A program made the translations under genes and the position numbers. This document shows, in pieces, positions 1-7,669 of a stretch of 64,000 nucleotides of DNA (positions are counted from its first letter, which is position 1; each line of letters starts with the position of its first letter). The notes beneath the pieces are model-generated. The model searched no databases. It worked only from the letters and a program-made list of their open reading frames with translations, and was not told where the DNA came from. Source of the DNA: CANKBT01 sp038235705 (GTDB taxonomy: Bacteria > Actinomycetota > Actinomycetes > Mycobacteriales > SCTD01); contig JBBSTR010000002.1 in assembly GCA_038235705.1 (NCBI GenBank), positions 21,130 to 85,129 of the forward strand. The letters run 5' to 3'.

Positions 1-2
1 CC

Positions 3-1196
3 TGGGTGGTGCCGCACTTCGAGAAGATGCTGTACGACAACGCCCTGCTGCTCAGGGTCTACCTGCACTGGTGGCGCGCCAGCGGTGACCCGACGGCGTT
101 GCGGGTGGTGCGGGAGACGGCCGGCTTCCTGCTCCGCGACCTGCGCACGGCCGAGGGTGGTTTCGCGAGCGCGCTGGACGCGGACACCGACGGGGTGGAG
201 GGGCTGACGTACGCCTGGACGCCGGACCAGGTGCGTGAGGTGCTGGGGCAGGACGGCGACTGGGCGATGAACCAGCTCGAGGTGACCGGCACCTTCGAGC
301 ACGGGACCTCGGTCCTGCAGCGGCTGTCGGAGCCCGACGACCCCGAGCGCTACGAGCGCGTACGCGCAGCGCTGCTCGAAGCACGGGGTCGACGCCCTCA
401 GCCAGGCCGCGACGACAAGGTCGTCACCGCCTGGAACGGTCTGGCCGTGGCCGCCCTCGCCGAGGCGGGCGCGCTGCTGGAGGAGCCTCGCTGGGTCGAT
501 GCGGCGGTGACGTGCGCCGAGCTGCTGCAGGACGTGCACGTGGTCGACGGCCGGCTCCGCAGGACCTCGCGCGACGGGGCGGTCGGTCGGAGCGACGCCG
601 TGCTGGAGGACCATGCCGACCTCGCCGAGGGGTTGCTCGCGCTGTTCGCCGCGACGGGCGACGAGCGGTGGCTGAGCTGGTCCGGCGTCCTGCTCGACGA
701 CGTGCTCGACCGGTTCAGCGACGGTGCGGGCGGGTTCTTCGACACCGCCTCGGACGCCGAGGTCCTCGTGCGTCGCCCGCAGGACCTGTCCGACGGGCCG
801 GCCCCGGCCGGAGGAGCCGCGGCGGCCCAGGCGCTGCTGACCTACGCGGCGGTGACCGGCTCGGCGCGGCACCGTGCGGCGGCCGAGGCGGCGCTGGCCT
901 CGTACGCCCCGTTGTTCGACCGCGCCGCCCGGTTCGCCGGATGGGCGCTGGCGGCGTGCGAGGCCCTGCTCGCTGGCCCGGCGGAGGTGGTGGTGCTCGA
1001 CCGTCCCGACCTGCTCGCGGTGGCACGGCTCGGACTGTCCCCGGGTGCGGTCGTGGTGACGGCCGGTCCGCTGGCCGAGGGGCGGTCAGCCGGGGCGGCG
1101 TACGTCTGCCGGGCCTTCGTCTGCGAGCTGCCGACGACTGAGCCCGGGCAGCTCGCTGAGCAGCTCGGGAACAGACGGCGCGGTGATACGTTGTAA
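3..1196 (+). CDS. DUF255 / thioredoxin-domain protein (YyaL-like), 3' part
   Basis: Partial: the gene enters the window from the left, and the first codons read W-V-V-P-H-F-E-K-M-L-Y-D-N, the conserved end of the DUF255 thioredoxin-like domain. The remaining ~397 residues form the helical (six-hairpin, epimerase-like) part of this family, with the typical C-terminal Y-V-C-R-A-F-V-C-E-L-P stretch. The family's function is not established; it is often annotated as spermatogenesis-associated-protein-20-like. The neighbourhood (DUF255, hemolysin III, prenyltransferase, PhoH) matches from memory the order around Rv1084-Rv1095 of M. tuberculosis, which supports the family call. The stop overlaps the promoter region of the next gene. 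Confidence 0.88.
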   Translation, partial: WVVPHFEKMLYDNALLLRVYLHWWRASGDPTALRVVRETAGFLLRDLRTAEGGFASALDADTDGVEGLTYAWTPDQVREVLGQDGDWAMNQLEVTGTFEHGTSVLQRLSEPDDPERYERVRAALLEARGRRPQPGRDDKVVTAWNGLAVAALAEAGALLEEPRWVDAAVTCAELLQDVHVVDGRLRRTSRDGAVGRSDAVLEDHADLAEGLLALFAATGDERWLSWSGVLLDDVLDRFSDGAGGFFDTASDAEVLVRRPQDLSDGPAPAGGAAAAQALLTYAAVTGSARHRAAAEAALASYAPLFDRAARFAGWALAACEALLAGPAEVVVLDRPDLLAVARLGLSPGAVVVTAGPLAEGRSAGAAYVCRAFVCELPTTEPGQLAEQLGNRRRGDTL

Positions 1197-1215
1197 GCAT
1201 GTAATCGCGCAGAGA
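1183..1215 (+). promoter_or_regulatory. Candidate operator/promoter with TGTAA repeats
   Basis: AT-richer stretch at the end of the DUF255 gene containing TTGTAAGCATGTAA, that is TGTAA twice with a 3-base spacer, about 30 bp before the next start codon. A related TTGCAAGCA element lies upstream of the gene at 46567. Operator function is inferred from position and local composition only. Confidence 0.35.
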
Positions 1216-1242
1216 GCGCGAGCACAGTCAGAGGAGAACGAC

Positions 1243-1905
1243 ATGCGTCACCCCCACCCCCACCACACCGGCCCCGAACGCTTCTTCCGCGAGCGGGGCG
1301 AAGGCCGCGGAGGTCCCGGCGGACCGCGCGGCTTCGGAGGTCCCGGCGGACCCCGAGGACGCGGCCCCGGCCGCGACCGCGAGCAGGAGCTGCCCGGCAC
1401 CGAAGGCGTCGCTGGTTGGTTCGCCGGCCGACTGCCCGACAGCTGGTTCACCACCACGCCCGAGGTCACCGTCGACCGGGACGAGATCCTCGTCGTCGGC
1501 ACCCTCGAGGCCCCCGTCATGGACACTGCCGAGGGCAGCGACGAGGTCGCTGTCGCCGAGGCCGAGAGCGGCCGGATCACCCGGTTCCGCGAGCAGACGC
1601 GCGAGGAGCGCGTCGCGATCGCCCGCGAAGCCGAGCACCGCTACGGGCGCAAGGTCGCCTGGGGCGCACAGGCCGGCGAGACCCGCGAGGTCTTCACGAC
1701 CCTGTCGGTCCCGGTCATGACCCGCCTGCGCCAGCCAGAGCGCCAGGTCCTCGACACCCTCGTCGAGGCCGGCGTCGCACGGTCACGGTCGGACGCGCTC
1801 GCCTGGTCCGTACGCCTGGTCGGGCGGAACGCCGAGACGTGGCTCACCGAGCTGCGCGAGGCGATGACCTCCGTCCGCACCGTGCGCGAGCAGGGCCCCG
1901 GCTAG
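1243..1905 (+). CDS. Hypothetical protein, His/Gly/Arg-rich N-terminus
   Basis: About 220 residues. ATG at 1243 is chosen because GAGGAGAAC lies just upstream. Residues 1-50 are His-, Gly-, Pro- and Arg-rich (M-R-H-P-H-P-H-H-T-G-P then RGGPGG-type repeats) and probably disordered, possibly metal- or nucleic-acid-binding. The middle is acidic and mixed alpha/beta. The last ~60 residues (ending V-A-R-S-R-S-D-A-L-A-W-S-V-R-L-V) resemble the ribbon-helix-helix-like segment that ends many actinobacterial DNA-associated proteins. The family is not recognised; a DNA-binding or autoregulatory role is a guess. Its TAG stop shares a CTAG palindrome with the stop of the convergent hemolysin III gene. 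Confidence 0.7.
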   Translation: MRHPHPHHTGPERFFRERGEGRGGPGGPRGFGGPGGPRGRGPGRDREQELPGTEGVAGWFAGRLPDSWFTTTPEVTVDRDEILVVGTLEAPVMDTAEGSDEVAVAEAESGRITRFREQTREERVAIAREAEHRYGRKVAWGAQAGETREVFTTLSVPVMTRLRQPERQVLDTLVEAGVARSRSDALAWSVRLVGRNAETWLTELREAMTSVRTVREQGPG

Positions 1906-2573
1906 ACCCGGTAGAGCGCGATGCTGATCGCGATGTAGTGGCAGACGAAGGCGAGCAGGGTTAGCGCGTGGAAGATCTCGTGGAACCCGAACCACTGCGG
2001 GTAGGGGTCCGGCTTCTTGCGCGCGTAGACGATGCCGCCGACGGAGTAGAAGACGCCGCCGGCGATCAGCATCGTGAGGACCGTCGGACCCCCCTCGTGC
2101 AGCAGTGCCGGCAGGATCCCGACCGCCACCCAGCCGAGCGTCAGGTAGAGGATCGTGAACAGCCAACGGGGACGTTGTGAGAACACGTGGCGGCTGACCA
2201 CCCCGACGAGCGCCCCGCCCCAGACGATGGCGAACACCACCCACCGCATGCGTCCGGTCAGCACGACGAGGCAGAACGGGGTGTAGCTGCCGGCGATGAG
2301 CACGAAGATCATCGAGTGGTCGAGACGCGCCATCACGTCACGGGCTCGCGGCGACCAGGACCCCCGGTGGTAGGCGGCCGAGGTGCCGAACAGCAGCGCG
2401 ACCGACGTGGCATAGATGCTCGCGGCGACGGTGGCCCGGGTCCCGTTCGCCAGGATGATCAGGGCGGTCCCGGTGACCAGCGAGATCGCGAACGCTGCCT
2501 CGTGCAGGACCCCTCGCAGACGGGGCTTGATGAGCTCCACGACCTCGTGCAGGCGGTCATCGTCAACGGTCAC
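1902..2573 (-). CDS. trhA: Hemolysin III family membrane protein (TrhA/YqfA, PAQR superfamily)
   Basis: 223 residues with about seven hydrophobic segments, the usual size for this family. Family marks are visible: S-A-A-Y-H-R near residue 65-70, R-L-D-H-S-M-I-F-V-L-I-A-G-S-Y-T-P-F around 83-100, and the C-terminal G-F-H-E-I-F-H-A-L motif; the Ser/Asp/His residues are the presumed metal site of the PAQR superfamily. The family has been linked to membrane-lipid homeostasis; haemolytic activity should not be assumed. It is convergent with the upstream hypothetical gene, sharing the CTAG at 1902-1905, and divergent from pckG. Confidence 0.92.
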   Translation of the reverse strand: MTVDDDRLHEVVELIKPRLRGVLHEAAFAISLVTGTALIILANGTRATVAASIYATSVALLFGTSAAYHRGSWSPRARDVMARLDHSMIFVLIAGSYTPFCLVVLTGRMRWVVFAIVWGGALVGVVSRHVFSQRPRWLFTILYLTLGWVAVGILPALLHEGGPTVLTMLIAGGVFYSVGGIVYARKKPDPYPQWFGFHEIFHALTLLAFVCHYIAISIALYRV

Positions 2574-2646
2574 AGATGCATCATGGCGCGGTCATGGCCT
2601 CCTTGGCTATGCAGGATCTCACAGGCTCAGACGTGCGGCGCGTGGG

Positions 2647-2652
2647 TAAAGT
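2647..2652 (+). promoter_or_regulatory. Possible -10 element for pckG
   Basis: TAAAGT, 34 bp before the pckG start, in the 113-bp gap between the divergent hemolysin III and PEP carboxykinase genes. No good -35 partner is obvious, so this is only a candidate. Confidence 0.3.
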
Positions 2653-2686
2653 CCGGTCAAAGCCGCAACCTCGAGGGAGAGGCCCC

Positions 2687-4513
2687 ATGACCACCACGTC
2701 CCAGACCCCAGGCCTGGAGCAGGCCCCCACCCAGAACAAGAAGTTGGTGGCGTGGGTGACCGAGACTGCCGCCCTCACCAAGCCCGAACGCGTCGTGTGG
2801 GCTGACGGTTCCGAGGACGAGTGGCAGCGTCTCACGAGTGAGCTCGTCGCGGCCGGCACCTTCACCAAGCTTGACGAGAGCAAGCGTCCCAACAGCTTTT
2901 ACGCCGCGTCCGACCCGAGCGACGTCGCTCGGGTCGAGGGACGGACCTTCATCTGCTCCACGAAGGAGGAGGACGCCGGCCCCACCAACAACTGGATGGA
3001 TCCGGCGGAGATGCGCCAGACGCTCGAGCCCCTGTTCGACGGCTGCATGCGCGGCCGCACGATGTACGTGGTGCCGTTCTGCATGGGCCCGCTCGGCGGG
3101 AACATCAGCCAGGTCGGCGTCGAGATCACCGACTCGCCGTACGTCGTCGTGAGCATGAAGATCATGACCCGGATGGGCACGGCGGCTCTCGAGCAGATCG
3201 GCGAGGACGGTTTCTTCGTCCCGGCGGTGCACACCGTCGGCGCGCCGCTCGAGCCCGGTCAGGCGGACGTCTCCTGGCCCTGCAACGACACGAAGTACAT
3301 CGTCCACTTCCCGGAGTCTCGCGAGATCTGGAGCTATGGCTCCGGCTACGGCGGCAACGCGCTGCTCGGCAAGAAGTGCTTCGCGCTCCGGATCGCCTCG
3401 GTGATGGCCCGGGACGAGGGCTGGATGGCTGAGCACATGCTGATCCTCAAGCTGACCCCGCCGAGCGGGGAGGTCCGTTACATCACCGCTGCCTTCCCGA
3501 GCGCCTGCGGCAAGACCAACCTCGCGATGCTCGTGCCGACGCTGCCGGGCTGGAAGGTCGAGACGGTCGGTGACGACATCGCCTGGATGCGGTTCGGCGA
3601 TGACGGCCGGCTCTACGCGATCAACCCTGAGGCCGGCTTCTTCGGGGTCGCACCGGGCACCGGCGACGACACCAACAAGAACGCCGTCGACACGTTCTAC
3701 GCCAACTCGATCTTCACCAACGTCGCGCTCACCGATGACGGCGACGTGTGGTGGGAGGGGCTGACCGACACCCCGCCCGCCCACCTGACCGACTGGAAGG
3801 GCAACGACTGGACGCCGGACAGCGACACCCCGGCCGCCCACCCGAACGCCCGGTTCACGACCCCGGCCGGGCAGTGCCCGACGATCGCGCCCGAGTGGGA
3901 GGACCCGAACGGGGTCCCGATCAGCGCGATCCTGTTCGGCGGTCGCCGCGCCACCGCCGTCCCGCTCGTGGCCGAGTCCCGCACCTGGCAGCACGGCGTG
4001 TTCCAGGGCCTGACCGTCTCCTCCGAGACGACCGCTGCCGCCGCCGGGGCGATCGGCCAGCTGCGTCGCGACCCGTTCGCGATGCTGCCGTTCTGTGGCT
4101 ACAACATGGGCGACTACGCGGGCCACTGGCTCGACATCGGCACCGCCACCACCGCGGAGAAGCTGCCCCGGATCTTTGCGGTCAACTGGTTCCGCAAGGA
4201 CGAGGACGGCAAGTGGCTGTGGCCCGGGTTCGGCGAGAACAGCCGGGTCCTGAAGTGGATCGTCGACCGGCTCGAGGGCACCGTGGACGGCGTCGAGACC
4301 CCCATCGGCACCCTGCCGGCCAAGGGCGAGCTCGACCTCGACGGGCTGGACATGGATGAGCGTGACCTCGACCTGCTGCTCAGCGTCGACACCGAGGTGT
4401 GGAAGCAGGAGGCTGCGATGATCCCGGAGTTCTTCGCCCAGTTCGGCGATCACATGCCGGCAGCGCTGGTCCAGGAGCAGAAGGACCTCGTCGCCCGGCT
4501 CGAGAACAGCTAG
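2687..4513 (+). CDS. pckG: Phosphoenolpyruvate carboxykinase (GTP)
   Basis: Cytosolic enzyme of gluconeogenesis: oxaloacetate + GTP to phosphoenolpyruvate + CO2 + GDP. The ATG at 2687 follows GGGAGAGG and gives 608 residues, the normal length of the GTP class. The kinase-1a loop F-P-S-A-C-G-K-T-N-L-A-M-L at about residue 268 carries the active-site Cys typical of the GTP enzyme, followed by the metal-binding G-D-D-I-A-W-M near 295. It is transcribed alone and divergently from hemolysin III. Together with acs/actP and fumC in this window it would support growth on acetate and other gluconeogenic substrates. Confidence 0.98.
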   Translation: MTTTSQTPGLEQAPTQNKKLVAWVTETAALTKPERVVWADGSEDEWQRLTSELVAAGTFTKLDESKRPNSFYAASDPSDVARVEGRTFICSTKEEDAGPTNNWMDPAEMRQTLEPLFDGCMRGRTMYVVPFCMGPLGGNISQVGVEITDSPYVVVSMKIMTRMGTAALEQIGEDGFFVPAVHTVGAPLEPGQADVSWPCNDTKYIVHFPESREIWSYGSGYGGNALLGKKCFALRIASVMARDEGWMAEHMLILKLTPPSGEVRYITAAFPSACGKTNLAMLVPTLPGWKVETVGDDIAWMRFGDDGRLYAINPEAGFFGVAPGTGDDTNKNAVDTFYANSIFTNVALTDDGDVWWEGLTDTPPAHLTDWKGNDWTPDSDTPAAHPNARFTTPAGQCPTIAPEWEDPNGVPISAILFGGRRATAVPLVAESRTWQHGVFQGLTVSSETTAAAAGAIGQLRRDPFAMLPFCGYNMGDYAGHWLDIGTATTAEKLPRIFAVNWFRKDEDGKWLWPGFGENSRVLKWIVDRLEGTVDGVETPIGTLPAKGELDLDGLDMDERDLDLLLSVDTEVWKQEAAMIPEFFAQFGDHMPAALVQEQKDLVARLENS

Positions 4514-4588
4514 CACGCGGTCAGCCCCGTCGGTCCATGACCGGCGGGGCTGACGCCTGTCCGGGGCTCTGCGCGGGACACTCAGCCC

Positions 4589-5086
4589 GTGACCTCGCTG
4601 ACCTGCCTGGACGGCCGACGGCTCGACCTGGTGGCCGTGGCCGTGCTCGACCGCAACGGCGACCCGTACGAGACCCAGCTGCACCTGCACCTGTCCGGGC
4701 TTCCGTACGGGGTCGTCGGGGAGCGTTGCCACGGGGTGCTCGCGGCGGCCGTCACGCGCGGGCTCGTCGACACGCAGAACGATGCGCTGCGTCGTGCGGG
4801 GCTCGGGAGAGGTGACCTGCCCTACCTGCCTCGTGACTGCGAGCTGTTCGCGCTCCGCAGCCGAGACCCGGACGACCTGCCGGGCGCGGGCGCGCTGCGG
4901 GCGCTGCTCGACGTGCGCCGCACCTACGACGGGCGGTGGCACCAGCGCGAGGTCGTGATCCTGGAGGCGTGGGGTGAGGACGGCACCGGCGTGCGCGCCG
5001 AGCTGGACCCTACGGCCTACCTCGCGCTGCTCGCGGCGACGCTGGTCGAGTGCGAGAAGGTGTCGCCCGTACTTTCCGGGCATTAG
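4589..5086 (+). CDS. Hypothetical protein
   Basis: 165 residues from a GTG start at 4589, no recognised domain, no signal peptide or membrane segment. The composition is ordinary for a soluble acidic actinobacterial protein. Its TAG stop (5084-5086) forms the first three bases of a TAGATT hexamer that may be the -10 of the following prenyltransferase. The position between pckG and the prenyltransferase is the only context. The reading frame has the GC-rich third positions expected of a real gene, so it is kept, but function is unknown. Confidence 0.65.
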   Translation: MTSLTCLDGRRLDLVAVAVLDRNGDPYETQLHLHLSGLPYGVVGERCHGVLAAAVTRGLVDTQNDALRRAGLGRGDLPYLPRDCELFALRSRDPDDLPGAGALRALLDVRRTYDGRWHQREVVILEAWGEDGTGVRAELDPTAYLALLAATLVECEKVSPVLSGH

Positions 5087-5089
5087 ATT
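5084..5089 (+). promoter_or_regulatory. Candidate -10 for a leaderless prenyltransferase transcript
   Basis: TAGATT followed by 6 bases and the GTG at 5096. A TANNNT hexamer 6-7 bases before a start codon is the usual arrangement of leaderless actinobacterial promoters. The TAG is also the stop codon of the preceding gene. Confidence 0.4.
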
Positions 5090-5095
5090 CTCCCC

Positions 5096-5881
5096 GTGGC
5101 CCTCGTCCCCCGCCCGATCCGCCGGGTCGCGACCGACGTGTACGAGCGGCGCCTGGCCACGGTCCTCCAGCGCCAGCACGCGCCCGCCCCGCGACACGTC
5201 GGCGTCATCCTCGACGGGAACCGCCGGTGGGCCCGAGCGATGGGGCTCGAGAGCCACTCCGGGCACCAGCGCGGCGCCGACAAGATCGTGGACCTGCTCG
5301 GCTGGTGCGACGACGCCGGCGTCGAGGTGGTCACCCTGTGGCTGCTGTCGACCGAGAACCTCACGCGACCTGAGGCCGAGCTCGCGCCGCTGCTGGCGAT
5401 CATCGAGTCGCTGGTCACCGACCTGTCCAAGCCCGAGAACCTCTGGACCGTCAACGTCGTGGGTGCGCTGGACCTGCTGCCCGCCCCGACCGCACGTCAC
5501 CTGAAGGAGACCGCCGCGTCCACGCTGGGACGCCCGGGGGTGCACGTGAACGTCGCGATCGGGTACGGCGGGCGGCGCGAGATCACTGACGCCGTCCGGT
5601 CGCTGCTGCAGGCCGAGGCGGCCAAGGGGGCGACGCTCGCGCAGGTCGCCGAGGTGCTTGACGTCGAGGACATCGCCCAGCACCTCTACACGAAGGGCCA
5701 GCCCGACCCGGACCTGGTGATCCGCACGTCGGGGGAGCAGCGGCTGTCGGGGTTTCTGCTGTGGCAGTCGGCACACAGCGAGTTCTACTTCTGCGACGCC
5801 AACTGGCCGGACTTCCGCCGCGCCGACTTCCTGCGAGCGCTGCGCGCCTTCGCGGCCCGTCAGCGTCGGTACGGCTCCTGA
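5096..5881 (+). CDS. uppS: Isoprenyl (cis-prenyl) transferase, probably short-chain
   Basis: 261 residues from GTG at 5096. The protein shows all family blocks: V-I-L-D-G-N-R-R-W-A-R with catalytic Asp40, S-T-E-N-L-T-R near 90-100, and I-R-T-S-G-E-Q-R-L-S-G-F followed by W-Q-S and S-E-F-Y-F near the C-terminus. The family condenses isopentenyl diphosphate in Z geometry for the lipid carrier of cell-wall synthesis. The hemolysin III neighbourhood corresponds to M. tuberculosis Rv1086, a (2Z,6E)-farnesyl diphosphate synthase of nearly the same length; chain length cannot be read from the sequence here. A second, long-chain enzyme would be expected elsewhere in the genome. Confidence 0.93.
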   Translation: MALVPRPIRRVATDVYERRLATVLQRQHAPAPRHVGVILDGNRRWARAMGLESHSGHQRGADKIVDLLGWCDDAGVEVVTLWLLSTENLTRPEAELAPLLAIIESLVTDLSKPENLWTVNVVGALDLLPAPTARHLKETAASTLGRPGVHVNVAIGYGGRREITDAVRSLLQAEAAKGATLAQVAEVLDVEDIAQHLYTKGQPDPDLVIRTSGEQRLSGFLLWQSAHSEFYFCDANWPDFRRADFLRALRAFAARQRRYGS

Positions 5882-5889
5882 TCCTCGGC

Positions 5890-7437
5890 TCAGGCGACCC
5901 TGACCGGGACGCGGTGCAGGCCGGTCGCGCCGTCGGGGCGGGGCGGGGCGACCGCTTCGGTCTGGACGGTGCCGGCCCGGTCCGTCGCGCGGACCTCGAG
6001 GACGTGCTTGCCGGGCGTCGCGTCCCATTCCCAGCGCCACTGCCGCCAGGTGTTCTCCGACAGCTCGCCGGCCAGGTCCGCTCCGGACCACCGGCCACCG
6101 TCGACCCGGACCTCCACGCGATCGACGCCCCGCGAGAGCCCGGGCGCCCAGGCCATCCCCGCGACGAGCACGCGGCAGGCCTTCACCGACGCGCCCGCCG
6201 CGGGGACGTCGATGCGTGACGCGACCTTGATCGGCGCCTGCTTGGCCCAGCCGCGAGGCACCCAGAAGCCGTCGAAGCCCTCCCAGGTGGTGAGCACGAC
6301 GGCGGCGAGCCACTTGGTGGCGGAGACGTAGCCGTACAGGCCCGGGACGATCAGTCGGGCCGGGAAACCGCGTTCGACCGGGAGGATCTCGCCGTTCATC
6401 CCGAGCGCGATCATGGCGGGGCGCGCGTCGGTACCGTACGAGGTGGGAAAGCCGGCCGTGAACCCGTCGACCGACACCCCGACGATCTGGCCGGCACCGG
6501 GATGGACGCCGACGGCCGTGAGCACGTCGCGCAGCAGCACGCCCTGCCAACGGGCCGACCCGACCAGGTCGCCGCCGACCTCGTTGCTCACGCACTGCAT
6601 CGTGACGTCGGCCTCGGTCTGCGGCATCGCGAGCAGCTGGTCGAGGGTGAGCTTCATGGGACGGTCGACCATCCCGTCGACGACGAGGTGCCAGTCCTTC
6701 GGGTCGACCTGCGGCACGACCAGCGCGGTGTCGATCCGGTAGAAGCTGGCATTCGGCGTGACGACCTTCGTCAGCCCCGGGATGTTCAGCTCGGCCGCCG
6801 ACAGGTCGAGCTCCGGTCCGCCGGCCGGGGACAGCGCAAGGGCGCTGCGGGCCGCCTGCACCTGTGCCGACCGGTCGAGCCAGCGTCGCGCTGCCACCCC
6901 GCCGAACAGGGTCGCGCCCCCGAGCAGGCCACCGCGCAAGAGAAGCTCGCGACGGCTCGGTCCCGGCGGCGGGGGACCGGTCAGCCGCAGGTGGCCGAGG
7001 AGCAGCACCAGCGAGCCCAGCCCGACGACGAAGACGGTCAGCCCGGTGAGCAGGCCGTCCCGGGCGTCCACCGCGTAGTCGGCGCCGCACGCCAGACCGG
7101 CCACCGCGGCGAACAGCGCCACCAGCGCAGCACCGCTGACCGGGTTACCGCGATAGCGCAGCCCGACCGCGGCAGCCAGCACGACGGCGACGCTGAGGAT
7201 GCCGAGCAGCAGCAGCGGCTTGTCCAGGGTGCCGAACGTGCTCACCCCGGTGTCGCGGGCGCTCGCCGGCGCGAGCGCGACGACCCGGTTGCCGATCGCC
7301 ACGACCGGCCCGACGCCGCCCGGCAGGGCGCGGCCGACGACCTCGCCGGCGACCAGCGCCGCTGCCCGGCGAGCACCCCGGACCCGGCCGCGACGCCCCA
7401 GGACGCCGGGCGTGCGGAGACGGTCACACCGACCCAA
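5890..7437 (-). CDS. Membrane-anchored molybdopterin-dependent oxidoreductase (sulfite-oxidase family)
   Basis: N-terminal membrane segments (three or more hydrophobic helices within the first ~150 residues) precede a twin-Arg-like P-S-R-R-E-L-L-L segment and a soluble sulfite-oxidase-fold domain. The molybdenum-ligand Cys is in V-T-M-Q-C-V-S-N-E-V-G-G. The C-terminal dimerisation-type domain has the expected R-V-E-V-R-V-D-G-G-R-W. Substrate is unknown. The only start giving the full open frame is a TTG at 7437, but the N-terminal 40 residues look out of frame: see the finding at 7361-7370. It may therefore be a frameshifted gene whose original start is GTG 7427. It is divergent from phoH. 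Confidence 0.85.
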   Translation of the reverse strand: MGRCDRLRTPGVLGRRGRVRGARRAAALVAGEVVGRALPGGVGPVVAIGNRVVALAPASARDTGVSTFGTLDKPLLLLGILSVAVVLAAAVGLRYRGNPVSGAALVALFAAVAGLACGADYAVDARDGLLTGLTVFVVGLGSLVLLLGHLRLTGPPPPGPSRRELLLRGGLLGGATLFGGVAARRWLDRSAQVQAARSALALSPAGGPELDLSAAELNIPGLTKVVTPNASFYRIDTALVVPQVDPKDWHLVVDGMVDRPMKLTLDQLLAMPQTEADVTMQCVSNEVGGDLVGSARWQGVLLRDVLTAVGVHPGAGQIVGVSVDGFTAGFPTSYGTDARPAMIALGMNGEILPVERGFPARLIVPGLYGYVSATKWLAAVVLTTWEGFDGFWVPRGWAKQAPIKVASRIDVPAAGASVKACRVLVAGMAWAPGLSRGVDRVEVRVDGGRWSGADLAGELSENTWRQWRWEWDATPGKHVLEVRATDRAGTVQTEAVAPPRPDGATGLHRVPVRVA

Positions 7438-7456
7438 CGATCAGAGGCGGCGAAAG

Positions 7457-7669
7457 GTGGCGATCGTCGGACGGTCTCCCAGCCATCACCCGGATGTCGT
7501 CGACGGGTCGCGTGTCGTGCTGAGCAACGGCGCTCGCCCGGCTTACGGTCGGCGCAGCGGACGGCACCCGTCGACCGCTCGGGAGGCCGCCGGTGCACCA
7601 GCACCCATGGAGGGCCGGACCGGCCCACCGCGGCCACCGGCCCGACTGACCCGCTGGAGCGCCGCATGA
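7457..7669 (+). CDS. Possible small ORF ahead of phoH (doubtful)
   Basis: A 70-residue basic, Pro/Arg/Ala-rich frame from GTG 7457 whose TGA stop overlaps the phoH ATG as ATGA. Mycobacterial phoH2 is preceded by a small antitoxin-like gene (phoAT), which makes the position suggestive. The sequence itself resembles no recognised antitoxin and could be a chance frame in GC-rich DNA. Confidence 0.25.
   Translation: MAIVGRSPSHHPDVVDGSRVVLSNGARPAYGRRSGRHPSTAREAAGAPAPMEGRTGPPRPPARLTRWSAA

Noticed and set aside
2657..7090. Very long minus-strand open frame
   Set aside because: It is antisense to pckG and the prenyltransferase gene; a GC-rich third-position shadow.
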